Positions 1-8,847 of a stretch of DNA of 64,000 nucleotides are shown here, one piece after another. Origin of the DNA: Planosporangium sp963837285 (lineage in GTDB: Bacteria; Actinomycetota; Actinomycetes; Mycobacteriales; Micromonosporaceae); contig CAWIMS010000005.1 of the NCBI GenBank assembly GCA_963837285.1, positions 496,001 through 560,000 of the forward strand, written 5' to 3'. The translations under genes and the position numbers were made by a program. Position 1 is the stretch's first letter. The number at the start of each line of letters is the position of its first letter. Below the pieces are notes generated by a model. The model saw only the letters and a program-made list of their open reading frames with translations, was not told the origin of the DNA and made no database searches.

Positions 1-799
1 TGGCCGTACCGAGCGGGATGGACGCGACGACCGTCTGACTCTGCTTGACGTCGATGACGTAGCCGGTCGCCGTGTCCACCCAGTACGTCGAGTCGCCCGT
101 CGCGGCGTACGACAGCGGTAACTGGTCCGGGAGCAGCGGCGCCGACGCCACGAGGCCGTCCCGCACCGCCGCCGGGAGCGTGCCGGCCAGGCCGAGCAGG
201 ACCGCCTTTGGCAGGGTTGTCGGCAGGCCCGCCACGAGTGCGGTGTCCTTGAGGGCGCCGCTGGCATGCACTGTGTACACATAGGTCTGGCGTCCGCCGT
301 GCCGCTCGGTGCGCTGGTAGTTGGCCGTGGCCCTGGTCTGGGTCAGCGAATCCCAGTACGGGTAGCTGTGTGGCTTCGGCGACAGCGGGAAGCCTACGAC
401 CAGGCCCTCGTGCGGCTGCGCGGCGCTGCCCGCCGGTGCCGGGGCCGCGTCCAGCGTCTTACGGTCGACCGCCCAGGTGTGGGTCGATGTGGCGAGTTTC
501 GTGCCGTCGGCCCCGGCCAGCGACGTGTCGTCGCCGACCACCGCGGTCCGGCCGTGCGTCGAGATCACCCGCACGTGCTCCTGCGCGGTGACGGGCACCT
601 TGCTGCGGAAGGCGGCGGCCAGATCGCCGGTCTGCATCGCCGAGGCGTCGAGCAGATCGGCCGTACCCGCGAAGTGCAGGGTGGTGTCCAGGTTGGCGGG
701 AAGCTGCTGGAGCGAGGGCCGGACGGCGAAACGTACCGCGCCCGCGGCGGCCAGCAGCAGCACGACGCCGCTCATCGAGTACAAAATGGATTTACGCAC
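1..799 (-). CDS. DUF3068 (PorA-like) family membrane-anchored protein, 5' part only
   Basis: The reading frame is open from a GTG at 799 to the left edge of the window, so the C-terminus is missing. The start is chosen because AAAGGAG lies 5-11 nt upstream; an in-frame ATG at 820 is possible but has a poorer site. The product begins with a short basic stretch and one hydrophobic helix (about residues 5-20), then a long extracytoplasmic domain with repeated conserved segments such as WAVDRKT, FPLSPKPHSYPYWD and YWVDTATGYVIDVKQ. This matches the actinobacterial DUF3068 family of single-pass envelope proteins, whose function is not established; some members are annotated porin PorA-like. Family assignment is recognition from sequence; a role in the envelope is inference. 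Confidence 0.8.
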   Translation of the reverse strand, partial: MRKSILYSMSGVVLLLAAAGAVRFAVRPSLQQLPANLDTTLHFAGTADLLDASAMQTGDLAAAFRSKVPVTAQEHVRVISTHGRTAVVGDDTSLAGADGTKLATSTHTWAVDRKTLDAAPAPAGSAAQPHEGLVVGFPLSPKPHSYPYWDSLTQTRATANYQRTERHGGRQTYVYTVHASGALKDTALVAGLPTTLPKAVLLGLAGTLPAAVRDGLVASAPLLPDQLPLSYAATGDSTYWVDTATGYVIDVKQSQTVVASIPLGTA

Positions 800-1023
800 G
801 ATGCTCCTTTGGCCGGTCATGGATGCCGGAAGCGAACGCGGTATGAGAGATCAGGTGATGGTGTGGCCGACGACCGCTGGCGACCTCGGGGCCGATCCGG
901 GGAGCATGGCACGCCAACGTGATGTGGCAGAAAGTGAAACTCGTTCCACTCTAGAACACCAGAGCTTTACCGAGCAACCACCGTGTGGTAAGCACGCGTA
1001 CTGAGACGTGTTATGGGCGGGTT

Positions 1024-1947
1024 CTAGCGGTACGCGGCACGCAGGACCGTACAGGCGCGCAGGGTGACCCACTTCGACGGTGTGTCCTGCTCTTCGAAGT
1101 CGACCCACGTCTCGCCGTTGCACGCCGACCGGTTGTGCCACCGGCCGGCCGCGTCCTGGCGGCTCTCCAGCCAGCCCAGCGCCCGGGACACGCGTTGGTC
1201 CGGGCCATGACCCAGCTCGGCGAGGACCTCGATGGTCTGCAACACGTCAGAGACGTGGCCCACCGGGAACCCGGGCCGCAACCAGGAGGCGCCCGGCGTC
1301 GGGTCCCAGCCGGCATCCAGCGGGTCCCGGGACAGCAGGAACGCGACACCCGCCGCGATCGCACGCCGGACCAACGGCGAGCGTCGCTCGTGCGGGATGC
1401 GGGCCAGCGCGGCCAGCTCATTCAGCGTTCCCCGCGCGCCGGGCCCGTCGCCGGACGCGGACCAGCCGATCATTCCGTCACCGGTGATGCTTCTCGCCGC
1501 CTGGTCGATCGCCACCCGGACCCGCTCGTCGTCCAGGCGGCCGAAGCCGATCAGTGCCCGCAGCAGGCTGCCGTCCAGGCAGTGGATCACCCGTGCCGGC
1601 GGCGGTTGCGTCACGGTCCGGTCCAGTACGTAGTCGCACGCCCTGGCGACCTGCGGGTGGCGGGCGTCCGCACCGAGCTGGTCCAGGAATACCACCTGCC
1701 AGGCGGTGCCCCGGTACGCCGGCGAATAACCCGGACCCGGCTCCGCCCACCAGCCGGCCGGGTCCTGTGCCGCCAGAAGCGACTTGATCGGATCCGAGTC
1801 CATCGCCGCCACCCGGGCCTCGCGTACGTGTGGCGCGTCCGGCGCTTCGCCGAGCAGCCGTTGCAGCGTCGCGGCCCGTACCGCGGGGTTGTCGTACCCG
1901 AGCAGCCACGGCAGCGGATCCGCGCTCAGATGTTCGAGCCAGCCCAT
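1024..1947 (-). CDS. Squalene-cyclase/prenyltransferase-like alpha-alpha toroid protein
   Basis: A 307-residue protein starting MGWLEHLS at ATG 1947. It is built of helical repeats with Trp/Gly-rich turns (SLLAAQDPAGWW, GWLESRQDAAGRWH, CDYVLDRT) spaced about 50 residues apart, the pattern of prenyltransferase and squalene-oxidase repeat proteins. Close relatives in actinomycete genomes are often labelled 'nitrogen fixation protein NifH', a misleading carried-over name: there is no P-loop or Fe-S motif. No DCTAE or QW cyclase signature is complete, so terpene cyclase activity should not be assumed. It lies 56 nt downstream of the alpha/beta hydrolase on the same strand and could be the last gene of the TetR-monooxygenase operon. 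No good ribosome site is visible before the ATG. Confidence 0.8.
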   Translation of the reverse strand: MGWLEHLSADPLPWLLGYDNPAVRAATLQRLLGEAPDAPHVREARVAAMDSDPIKSLLAAQDPAGWWAEPGPGYSPAYRGTAWQVVFLDQLGADARHPQVARACDYVLDRTVTQPPPARVIHCLDGSLLRALIGFGRLDDERVRVAIDQAARSITGDGMIGWSASGDGPGARGTLNELAALARIPHERRSPLVRRAIAAGVAFLLSRDPLDAGWDPTPGASWLRPGFPVGHVSDVLQTIEVLAELGHGPDQRVSRALGWLESRQDAAGRWHNRSACNGETWVDFEEQDTPSKWVTLRACTVLRAAYR

Positions 1948-2003
1948 ACGCCTACGAAATACCCCGGAGTCGCCGACGAACAGGGCCGAACGTCCCGATG
2001 GGC

Positions 2004-2822
2004 TCAGTGTGCGAGTTTCACCGCCGCCGGTCCGGCCGGCCCTCCCCGGGCGGTCTCCAGGATCAGGTCCGCCACCAGGTCCGGGGCGTCGCTCATGGGT
2101 ACGTGACCGCACGCCGGCAGCGGCACGTGTCGGGCCCGAGGCAGCAACTGCCGGGCCCGTTCCGCCTGCCGCGCCGGGAGGATGCGGTCCTTCGCGCCCC
2201 ACCCGATCGTGACCGGCACCTCCGGCACGCTGGTGAACCGGTACCCGCGGGAGGCGCGGGCCACCGACGCGAAGCCGCGGCCACCGCGCAGCGCGAGCGC
2301 GTCGTCGACCGCGCGCTGGTACTCCAGCCGGCGCGGGTACGCCAGCAGCGGGGCGTAGCAGACGGCCCGCAGCGCCCCGACCCGCATCGTGCCGCGGATC
2401 AGCGGGGCCGGCACGAACGCCGTGACCCGCAGCAGCGTGAGGATCGCCAGCGCGCGGCGCCGCTCGGCCGCGGTGAAGAAGCCGGCCGGGGAGAAGGCGG
2501 TGACCGAGCGGGCCCGCCCGGCCGCCGCCAGTTCGAGCGCGATGGCGCCACCCAGGCTGTACCCGGCGACGTGCGGGCGGTCGAGCCCCTCGCCCGCGAG
2601 AAAGTCGGCGAGCAGCGCGACCGTGGCCGGCATGTCCAGCGGCATGCCGGCCGGCGGCACCGGTGAGTCGCCGAACCCGGGTAGGTCGAGCGCGAGCACC
2701 TCGTGGTGCGCGGCGAGCCGGTCGAGGACCGGCTGCCAGGCCTGGAGCCGGTGCCCGATGCCGTGGATGAGGACGAGTGGCTCGCCGGTGCCCCGGCGGA
2801 CATGGTTGACGCGCACCGTCAT
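2004..2822 (-). CDS. Alpha/beta hydrolase
   Basis: A 272-residue single-domain alpha/beta hydrolase. The oxyanion-hole motif HGIGH is near residue 20, the nucleophile elbow GYSLGG near residue 100, a candidate catalytic Asp in WGAKDRILP and the catalytic His in ACGHVPM near the C-terminus, so the triad looks complete. The ATG at 2822 overlaps the stop of the upstream flavin monooxygenase as ATGA, implying translational coupling. A Baeyer-Villiger monooxygenase followed by an ester or lactone hydrolase is a classical pair: the first enzyme makes an ester from a ketone and the second opens it. That this hydrolase acts on the neighbour's product is inference from gene order; the substrate is unknown. 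Confidence 0.88.
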   Translation of the reverse strand: MTVRVNHVRRGTGEPLVLIHGIGHRLQAWQPVLDRLAAHHEVLALDLPGFGDSPVPPAGMPLDMPATVALLADFLAGEGLDRPHVAGYSLGGAIALELAAAGRARSVTAFSPAGFFTAAERRRALAILTLLRVTAFVPAPLIRGTMRVGALRAVCYAPLLAYPRRLEYQRAVDDALALRGGRGFASVARASRGYRFTSVPEVPVTIGWGAKDRILPARQAERARQLLPRARHVPLPACGHVPMSDAPDLVADLILETARGGPAGPAAVKLAH

Positions 2823-4606
2823 CCCTCCCCCAGGGCGGCCGGGGCGGCGACCGGCGCCGGCCGGTAGTCGGCCGCCCGGAACCGGCGCAGGCGAAGCCGG
2901 AAGGCGGTGGCGAAGTCGGGCCAGAGAGTGGAGTTGTGCCCGTTCGCGTCGAGGTACCAGCTCCGGCAGCCGCCAACGGACCAGACCGTGGTGGCCATCT
3001 TCGCGTCGATCCGCTCGGCGTAACGGCGCTGGGCGTCGGGTGCCGGTTCGATGGCGGCAAGCCCCGTGCTGCGCAGGTGCCGCAGGGCCGCCAGGACGTG
3101 GGTGAGCTGACTTTCGATCATCAACACCACCGACGTGTGGCCGAGGCCGGTGTTGGGGCCGAGCAGCAGGAACAGGTTGGGGAAGCCGGCGACGGTGGTG
3201 CCACGGTAGGCGCGCATCGTCGGGGTCCACGCGTCGGCGAGGGTACGCCCGTCCCGGCCGCGGATGTGCCGGGCGATCGGGGGATCTGTCGCGCGGAAGC
3301 CGGTACCGAAAATGATCGTGTCGACCTCGTGCTCGACGCCGCTGGTGGTGACGATCCCATGTGGACGTACCTCGCGGACCGGCTCGACCACCACGTCGAC
3401 GTTGTCGCGGGCGAGCGCCGGGTAGTAGTCGTTGGACAGCAGTATCCGCTTGCAACCCATGGCGTACGCCGGGGTGAGCTTGGCCCGCAGCGCCGGGTCC
3501 GGCAGTTGGCGGCGCAGGTGTCTGGCCGCCATCACCTGCGCCGCCCGTCCCAACCGGGGATGCAGAAACCCGACGGCCAGCGCCTCGCGCCCCCAGTAGA
3601 CCGCGGTGCGCGCCAGCCGCTGCGCGCCGGGTACGTTGCGGTAGACACTGCGCTCCAGGCGACCGATCGGTCGGGTACCGCGCGGCATCACCCAGGGCGG
3701 CGTGCGTTGGAACACGGTCAGCGCGGCGACCTGGGGGGCGATCTCCGGAACGAACTGGATCGCCGAGGCGCCGGTGCCGATCACCGCCACCCGGCGGCCG
3801 GTGAGGTCGTGCTCATTTCGCCACCGGGCCGAGTGGAAGACGGTTCCCCGGAACGAATCCAGCCCGCGAATGTCCGGAATGGACGGTTCGGACAGCGGAC
3901 CGGTGGCACCGATCAGCACCCGCGCGGTGTACCCGCCGTGGGACGTCTCGATCCGCCACCGCTGCGCCGCCTCGTCCCAGGCCGCCGCTTGTACCGTATG
4001 GCCGAGCCGCAGGTGTGGCCGGATGCCGAAGCGGTCGACGCAGCGGCGCAGGTAGTCCCAGATCTCCGGCTGCCCGGAGAAGGTGTCCGACCAGTCCGGG
4101 TTGAGCGCGAACGAGAACGAGTACAGGTGCGACGGCACGTCGCAGGCGCAGCCCGGGTAGGTGTTGGCCTGCCAGGTGCCGCCGACGTCGTCGGCCTTGT
4201 CGAAGACCAGGAAGTCGTGTATGCCGGACTGCGCCAGCCGGATCGCGGCGCCGAGGCCGCCGAAGCCCGCGCCGATGATCGCCACGTCGAGACCGCGCTC
4301 GTCGTCGGTTTCCTGGTGCTCGGAGTCCGGCCATGGCGGCGGCGACGTCGCCTGTACGCGTACCGCGCCCCACGGGTCGACGTCGCCGAGGCGCACCGCC
4401 ACCGGGGTGCCGTCGCCGATGCGCAGCGAGGCGGACCGCGTTCCCACGCGTACCAGCCGGGACACGGCGTCCTGCGGGGCGATCCGACCCGCCCAGTGGT
4501 AGCGCCCGTCCACCGGCTCGACCCGCCCGGACAGCCGCACCTCGACCGGGATCTGCGCCCCGGCGACCACCAGCGTCGCCGGCCCGGTGTACCCGTCAGC
4601 GGTCAC
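2819..4606 (-). CDS. Flavin-containing (Baeyer-Villiger type) monooxygenase with N-terminal DUF4873-like domain
   Basis: A 595-residue protein. Residues 1-95 form an extra beta-rich domain (like DUF4873) before the flavoprotein. The FAD-binding motif GAGFGG is near residue 112, the Baeyer-Villiger fingerprint FxGxxxHxxxW is met by FRGTVFHSARW near 252-262, and the NADPH Rossmann motif GTGASA follows near 277. GTG start 4606 is preceded by GAGGAGG. The gene overlaps the end of the TetR gene by 11 nt and the start of the hydrolase gene by 4 nt, so the three are read as one operon. Known members insert oxygen next to a ketone using NADPH and O2; the substrate here cannot be told. The steroid or cyclic-ketone branch is possible. 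Confidence 0.9.
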   Translation of the reverse strand: MTADGYTGPATLVVAGAQIPVEVRLSGRVEPVDGRYHWAGRIAPQDAVSRLVRVGTRSASLRIGDGTPVAVRLGDVDPWGAVRVQATSPPPWPDSEHQETDDERGLDVAIIGAGFGGLGAAIRLAQSGIHDFLVFDKADDVGGTWQANTYPGCACDVPSHLYSFSFALNPDWSDTFSGQPEIWDYLRRCVDRFGIRPHLRLGHTVQAAAWDEAAQRWRIETSHGGYTARVLIGATGPLSEPSIPDIRGLDSFRGTVFHSARWRNEHDLTGRRVAVIGTGASAIQFVPEIAPQVAALTVFQRTPPWVMPRGTRPIGRLERSVYRNVPGAQRLARTAVYWGREALAVGFLHPRLGRAAQVMAARHLRRQLPDPALRAKLTPAYAMGCKRILLSNDYYPALARDNVDVVVEPVREVRPHGIVTTSGVEHEVDTIIFGTGFRATDPPIARHIRGRDGRTLADAWTPTMRAYRGTTVAGFPNLFLLLGPNTGLGHTSVVLMIESQLTHVLAALRHLRSTGLAAIEPAPDAQRRYAERIDAKMATTVWSVGGCRSWYLDANGHNSTLWPDFATAFRLRLRRFRAADYRPAPVAAPAALGEG

Positions 4607-5351
4607 GGCCGACCTCCTCCCCCAGCAGGTTTCCCGGCAGGTCCGCCGCCGCCCGGATGCCGTCGAAGCCCTGCCACATCAGTGTGGCGACATAGTCGGT
4701 GAGCGCCGCTCGGCTCATCGGCCGCCCTCGGCTCATCCACCAGTCCCCGACCGCGGTGACGAACCCGACCAGCCCGTACGCCCACGGCTCGGCCGGTCCC
4801 GAGTCGAGCCCCACCGCCCGCAGCCGGTCGCCGATCGCCCGGGCCAGCTCGGTGGCCACCCGCTCGGACGCCCTGGCGAGCAGGTTGTGGCCACCGGTGA
4901 GCCCGGACTGCCGCATCAGGAACCGGTACAGGTCGGGTTGGCTCTCGATCTCGGCGAGGTAGGCGTCCACGGCGGCGGCGATGAAGCCGCGCTCCTCACG
5001 CACCCGCGCGATCGCCGGCACCACCGCGTCGACGACCTGCTGCGCCACGTAGTCGCCGGCCGCGAGCCAGAGCTGCGCCTTGTCCGCGAAGTACCGGTAC
5101 AGCACCGGCTTGCTGATCCCGGCGACCGCCGCCACCTGGGCCATGTCCACGTCCGGCCCGTGCTGGAAGAACGCCTCGATCGCGGCCCGGATGAGATCTT
5201 CCCGGCGCTGCCTGCGGTGCGCCGCCCAGCGGGTGCGCCGCCGGTCGCCAGCCGGCTCCGCCGGCGCTGGTGCCGGCACCGGCGCTGAAGCCGACGCCGG
5301 GATCGGCCCGTCCGCCGGTGGGCCATTGACGCCGCGCGATCCGCGTTGCAC
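4596..5351 (-). CDS. TetR-family transcriptional regulator
   Basis: A 251-residue regulator. An Ala/Pro-rich leader of about 45 residues precedes the TetR DNA-binding domain; the recognition helix reads ISKPVLYRYFADKAQLW. The C-terminal ligand domain ends with DYVATLMWQGFDGI. The start is uncertain: GTG 5351 keeps the palindrome at 5362-5372 outside the gene, while an in-frame ATG at 5384 would place it inside. There is no in-frame ATG until well inside the HTH. It is the first gene of the leftward operon with the monooxygenase and hydrolase and is divergent from the diiron oxygenase, so it most likely represses both directions and itself in response to a hydrophobic substrate. Confidence 0.87.
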   Translation of the reverse strand: MQRGSRGVNGPPADGPIPASASAPVPAPAPAEPAGDRRRTRWAAHRRQRREDLIRAAIEAFFQHGPDVDMAQVAAVAGISKPVLYRYFADKAQLWLAAGDYVAQQVVDAVVPAIARVREERGFIAAAVDAYLAEIESQPDLYRFLMRQSGLTGGHNLLARASERVATELARAIGDRLRAVGLDSGPAEPWAYGLVGFVTAVGDWWMSRGRPMSRAALTDYVATLMWQGFDGIRAAADLPGNLLGEEVGRDR

Positions 5352-5361
5352 GCTACCAGTA

Positions 5362-5372
5362 GTAACAGTTAC
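5362..5372. promoter_or_regulatory. Palindromic operator GTAACAGTTAC in the TetR/diiron-oxygenase divergent promoter
   Basis: A perfect 11-bp dyad (GTAAC-A-GTTAC) lies in the 54-nt gap between the divergent TetR and diiron oxygenase genes, 11 nt before the TetR start and 34 nt before the oxygenase start. Position and symmetry suit a TetR dimer; binding is inference. Confidence 0.55.
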
Positions 5373-5405
5373 GCAGCGAAACATCAACGGCAACCGGGAG
5401 TTCCC

Positions 5406-6299
5406 GTGACAACCAAGTCCGTCCCCGGCCGGGAAGAGACCGCCGAGCGCCTGCTGCAATCGTCCCTACGCACCTCGTACGACCCCACGGTCGAGATCGA
5501 CTGGGCGGCGCCCCTGGACCCGGACCTGTTCTGGATGCCGCCACAGCGCAGCAGCCTCTACGGCACGCCGCTGTGGGAGCGGCTCGACCACCGGCAGCGG
5601 GTGGAGCTGACCAAGCACGAGATCGCCAGCGGCGCGAGCGCCGGGATCTGGTTCGAGACCATCCTCATCCAGCTGCTCGCCCGCGAACTCTACGACCAGG
5701 ACCCGACCACCCGGCACGCCCAGTACGCGCTGACCGAGGTGGCCGACGAGTGCCGGCACTCCATCATGTTCGGCCGGCTGCTGGCGAGGCTGGACTGCCC
5801 GCCGTACCCGGCCGGCCGGCTCGACCACGCGCTCGGCCGGCTACTCAAGGCCACCGCGCGCGGGCCGCACATGTACGCGACGATCCTGGTCGCGGAGGAG
5901 ATCCTCGATGCGTACCAGCGCGAGATCATGACCGACGAGACGTTGCAGCCGTTGATCCGGGCGGTGTCGCACATCCACGTCGTCGAGGAGGCCCGGCACG
6001 TCAAGTACGCCCGGGCCGAGCTGGCCCGCCAGGTCGCCGCCGCCGGCCCGGTGCAGCTCGGGTACACGCGCCTGGTCATCGGCCGGGCCGCCTACTCGGT
6101 GACCCGGCGCCTGGTGCACCCGCGCGCGTACGCGGCGGTCGGCATCCCGCCCGGTGTCGGGCAGGCGGCCGCCCGGGCGAACCCGCATTTCCGCGAGACA
6201 CTGCGGTGGGCCGGCCGGAAGGCACACGCGTACCTCGCCGAACTCGGCCTGGTCGCCGGCCCCGGCCGCGCCCTGTGGCGCCGGGCCGGCCTGATCTGA
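5406..6299 (+). CDS. AurF-like diiron oxygenase (ferritin-like)
   Basis: A 297-residue all-helical protein. GTG 5406 has CGGGAG 5 nt upstream. Metal ligands of the AurF-type diiron N-oxygenase fold can be followed in order: Glu in WFETILIQLL, the ExxH of ADECRHS, Glu in AEEILDAYQ, then His and ExxH in HIHVVEEARHVKYAR. AurF converts aminoarenes to nitroarenes, but many actinobacterial homologues sit in lipid or steroid catabolic settings and their substrates are unknown. Here the gene is divergent from a TetR regulator of a monooxygenase-hydrolase operon, so it may be co-induced with those oxygenative steps. Diiron chemistry is well supported; the reaction is not. Confidence 0.85.
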   Translation: MTTKSVPGREETAERLLQSSLRTSYDPTVEIDWAAPLDPDLFWMPPQRSSLYGTPLWERLDHRQRVELTKHEIASGASAGIWFETILIQLLARELYDQDPTTRHAQYALTEVADECRHSIMFGRLLARLDCPPYPAGRLDHALGRLLKATARGPHMYATILVAEEILDAYQREIMTDETLQPLIRAVSHIHVVEEARHVKYARAELARQVAAAGPVQLGYTRLVIGRAAYSVTRRLVHPRAYAAVGIPPGVGQAAARANPHFRETLRWAGRKAHAYLAELGLVAGPGRALWRRAGLI

Positions 6300-6373
6300 C
6301 GCGCCCTTCCCGACAGGACCGGCCCGGCCGTACGCTCGGCGACCGACGAACCGAATCGCGACCGGGAGCGGGC

Positions 6374-6715
6374 ATGACGACGTACACCGACGAGATGATG
6401 CGCGCGCGGCTGGCCGAGGCGACCTGGTACACCCTCGTCATGCTCCGCGTCACCGACAGGTACGGACTGGACGGCACCGACAAGATCATCTGGGAACACG
6501 GGCGGCGCAACATGGAACTGCAGGCCGACGGGCTGATGCCCATCGTCTGCCCGGTCGGGGACGAGACCGGCCTGGCCGGGGTCGCCGTCTTCGTCGATGG
6601 ACCTGACCGGGTGCGCGAGATCATGGATGGCGACCCCGCGGTACAGGCCGGCGTTCTCAGCTACAGCGTGCACCCGTGCCGCAGCTTCCCCGGCTCCGCA
6701 CTGCCCGCACGCTGA
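6374..6715 (+). CDS. YCII-like small protein
   Basis: A 113-residue protein starting at ATG 6374 after GGGAGCGGGC. The fold suggested by the order of strands (TWYTLVMLRVTD, MPIVCPVGDETGLAGVAVF, GVLSYSVHPC) and by a segment on the helix before the last strand resembles YCII-related ferredoxin-like proteins, which are usually dimeric and sometimes act as dehydrochlorinase-like or accessory enzymes. It is 74 nt downstream of the diiron oxygenase on the same strand and may be in the same transcript. Its end overlaps the tail of the opposing FAD-monooxygenase remnant. Assignment to YCII is moderate; function unknown. Confidence 0.65.
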   Translation: MTTYTDEMMRARLAEATWYTLVMLRVTDRYGLDGTDKIIWEHGRRNMELQADGLMPIVCPVGDETGLAGVAVFVDGPDRVREIMDGDPAVQAGVLSYSVHPCRSFPGSALPAR

Positions 6716-7119
6716 CCGTTTCCTCGGGCGAGGTGTCGCCTCCCTGACTGCCGGCGGAAGTTGCGCGGCAGTTCGTGCGCCGCCGGGCGCAGGCGCCTGG
6801 CGGGTGCCGCAGGGTGGACGAGGCGCGCCGACCGGCGCGCCTCGTCACGGAAAGGTACGACGTTCCCGTCCACGTCCACGGTGTACGCGCCAGCGGTCTC
6901 GGTGCGGGCCGCGCGCACGGCCGCGTCCAGCCCCATCCGCCGGACGACCTCTCTGGTCACCCCGCGCGCGTCCACCGCCTGCCCACCGGGACGCAGCTCG
7001 GGTGCCCGCTCCACCACGGTCACCTCGGCCCCCCGCCGGCGCAGCCAGTGGGCCAGCGCTGGCCCCGCGATGCTCGCCCCCGCCACCAACACCCTGGTAC
7101 TGCTCACAGCGCCCCCCAC
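6661..7119 (-). pseudogene. FAD-dependent aromatic monooxygenase, N-terminal remnant
   Basis: From GTG 7119 (or 7107) the first 95 residues are a clear Rossmann FAD-binding start: VLVAGASIAGPALAHWL, then VVERAPELRPGGQAVDARG and a VDVDGNVVPF strand, as in PHBH-type hydroxylases of about 380-400 residues. After that the sequence becomes Arg/Pro-rich and ends at residue 152 with no DG/GD motif and no C-terminal domain. The remainder of the gene is not present downstream. It is best read as a 3'-deleted relic. A functional 152-residue protein is unlikely. Confidence 0.75.
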
Positions 7120-7306
7120 GTCGAGGTGTCAACCTTGAACATCATGTCCTCCTGTCATCGCAGAGGTAGACGCTCTCGGGGCAGGAAACTCATCGGCAGC
7201 TGGCGAAAACGTCGCCTGGCTGGATCGTTGGCACCCGTCTGCAACTCCGATTTTGCCGCCCGCGGCACACCGCAACACGATCCGCGACCGCACCGCCATC
7301 GCGGTC

Positions 7307-8743
7307 TTACCGCAGCCAGACCGGATTGCTCATCGCCACCATCGCGCTGCGCGTGTCCCAACGGGTCTTCGGCCGGCGCACCTCGACGCGCGCGTACCGG
7401 GCGGACGCGTCCGTGACGAGCCAGCGCAGCTCACCGGTACCGTCCACATTGGTCGGTGTTGCGGTGACGACGCCGGTGGCGGTGCGGATCGTCAGCAACG
7501 ATCGCGGTGCGCCGGTGACGGTGGCGACGACCTCGATCCCACTGGCGGGAACCGCGACGTCATCGCCCGGGCCGGCGGTCGCCTGGCCGGCACGGGCCAC
7601 GACGGCAAGCCCGACCCCAGCCGACTCCGCCAGATACGAACGGCCGCGCACCAGTCCGTCGACAATCGCTGCTGCGGACAGCTGATCCGCGTGTACCACG
7701 ACCTGCGGCCTCCCGACCGGCTCGGTACCCGCGTGCGAGTCGCTGCCACCGACGGCGACGATCCGCCGGCCACGACGCAGGAGCCGGTCCCACACTCTCA
7801 GGGAGACCTCGTCGTCCAGGGTCCACCGCCCGTTCCACACCTCGATCGCGTCGACGTGCCGGTACCCGAACTCCCATGCGCCACTGGGTAACGGCAGGGC
7901 AGGATGGGCCGCCACGACCAGGCCGCCCGCCGCCCGCACCCGCGCGGCGTACCGACCGAACACACCATCGCGCGGCCGGTACCGCCAGTCCACCCAGTCG
8001 CCGGCCGCCAACCCGATGGCCAGCCAGTGCCCGTGCCGGGTGGTGACCTCCTCACCCGGAATGACGAGGAGACCGTCCAGTTCCTCGGCGCCCCAGGCGA
8101 GGTTGGCCGCGTTCGTGTTGTGTTCGGTCGAGGCGACGAAATCCAGGCCCGCGGTACGCGCCGCGCGCGCCAGCTGCCCGGGCGTCCGCCGGCCGTCGGA
8201 GTGCACAGTGTGCAGGTGCAGGTCGCCGCGGTACCAGGATCGGCCGCGACCAGGTACCTCGGCCGGCGGTGGCATCGCGACCGCCGGCTCCGGAGCCTCC
8301 CCGTGTTCCAGGTCGACCCGGAGCCGCCATCGCATGCCCAGCGGGTTGAGCACGACGGGGCCGAGCGCGACCGCCCATGTCCCCTCGTCGATGGGACCGG
8401 GAAGGTACCCCGGCGTGGCGTCGGCCGGGGCGACCGTGAACGCGGTCCGGGCCCCGCCCGACCAACCCCGGAAGCCGGCCGACCGGTCCGGGCCCCAACC
8501 CGCCGGCCCGAACAGGCCCAGGTCGAGGACGTTGCCGGCCACGCCGGTGACAACCGTGAACCGCTGGTAGTCCGCCGTCACCGTGATGCGCCGTACATCC
8601 GCCGGCACCTCGAACGGCACGTACGCCCACTGGCGTATCCCGAACCGGGAGCGGCCCGCGAACAGCAAGGTCGTGGTCCTGCCCGGCCGCGCGCGGTCGA
8701 CGGCGGCTACGGGAGCAGGCAAAGCGGTTCCGCTGAATGGCAT
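7307..8743 (-). CDS. CehA/McbA-family PHP-type metallohydrolase
   Basis: A 478-residue protein. ATG 8743 is preceded by GGGGAGGGG. The first 185 residues are beta-rich (PPC/jelly-roll-like), followed by a PHP phosphoesterase domain: DLHLHTVHSDG near residue 200, STEHNTN, GEEVTTRHGHW, AAHPALP, and GGSDSHAG, all metal-ligand motifs of the family. A last region of about 100 residues is again beta-rich. CehA/McbA members hydrolyse carbamates such as carbaryl, but most homologues have unknown esters or phosphoesters as substrates. No signal peptide is evident. It stands alone, 104 nt downstream of the AfsR-type regulator gene on the same strand. Confidence 0.88.
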   Translation of the reverse strand: MPFSGTALPAPVAAVDRARPGRTTTLLFAGRSRFGIRQWAYVPFEVPADVRRITVTADYQRFTVVTGVAGNVLDLGLFGPAGWGPDRSAGFRGWSGGARTAFTVAPADATPGYLPGPIDEGTWAVALGPVVLNPLGMRWRLRVDLEHGEAPEPAVAMPPPAEVPGRGRSWYRGDLHLHTVHSDGRRTPGQLARAARTAGLDFVASTEHNTNAANLAWGAEELDGLLVIPGEEVTTRHGHWLAIGLAAGDWVDWRYRPRDGVFGRYAARVRAAGGLVVAAHPALPLPSGAWEFGYRHVDAIEVWNGRWTLDDEVSLRVWDRLLRRGRRIVAVGGSDSHAGTEPVGRPQVVVHADQLSAAAIVDGLVRGRSYLAESAGVGLAVVARAGQATAGPGDDVAVPASGIEVVATVTGAPRSLLTIRTATGVVTATPTNVDGTGELRWLVTDASARYARVEVRRPKTRWDTRSAMVAMSNPVWLR

Positions 8744-8847
8744 GGCCCCTCCCCTGGTACGCCAAGCATTCGGGCCCACCACGGGGTTCGCGTTAATGAG
8801 GGACCAACCGGTGCGGTCGTCGAAGACAATTCGCTCCCCATGCCCGC

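Noticed and set aside
1024..1947. Nitrogenase-related NifH
   Set aside because: Relatives carry that label, but there is no P-loop and no Cys cluster ligands; the repeats fit an alpha-alpha toroid.
1024..3060. A 678-codon leftward frame joining the toroid protein to upstream sequence
   Set aside because: Codons before 1947 are an off-frame reading of the hydrolase and monooxygenase genes; the hydrolase has its own frame, catalytic motifs and ATGA overlap.
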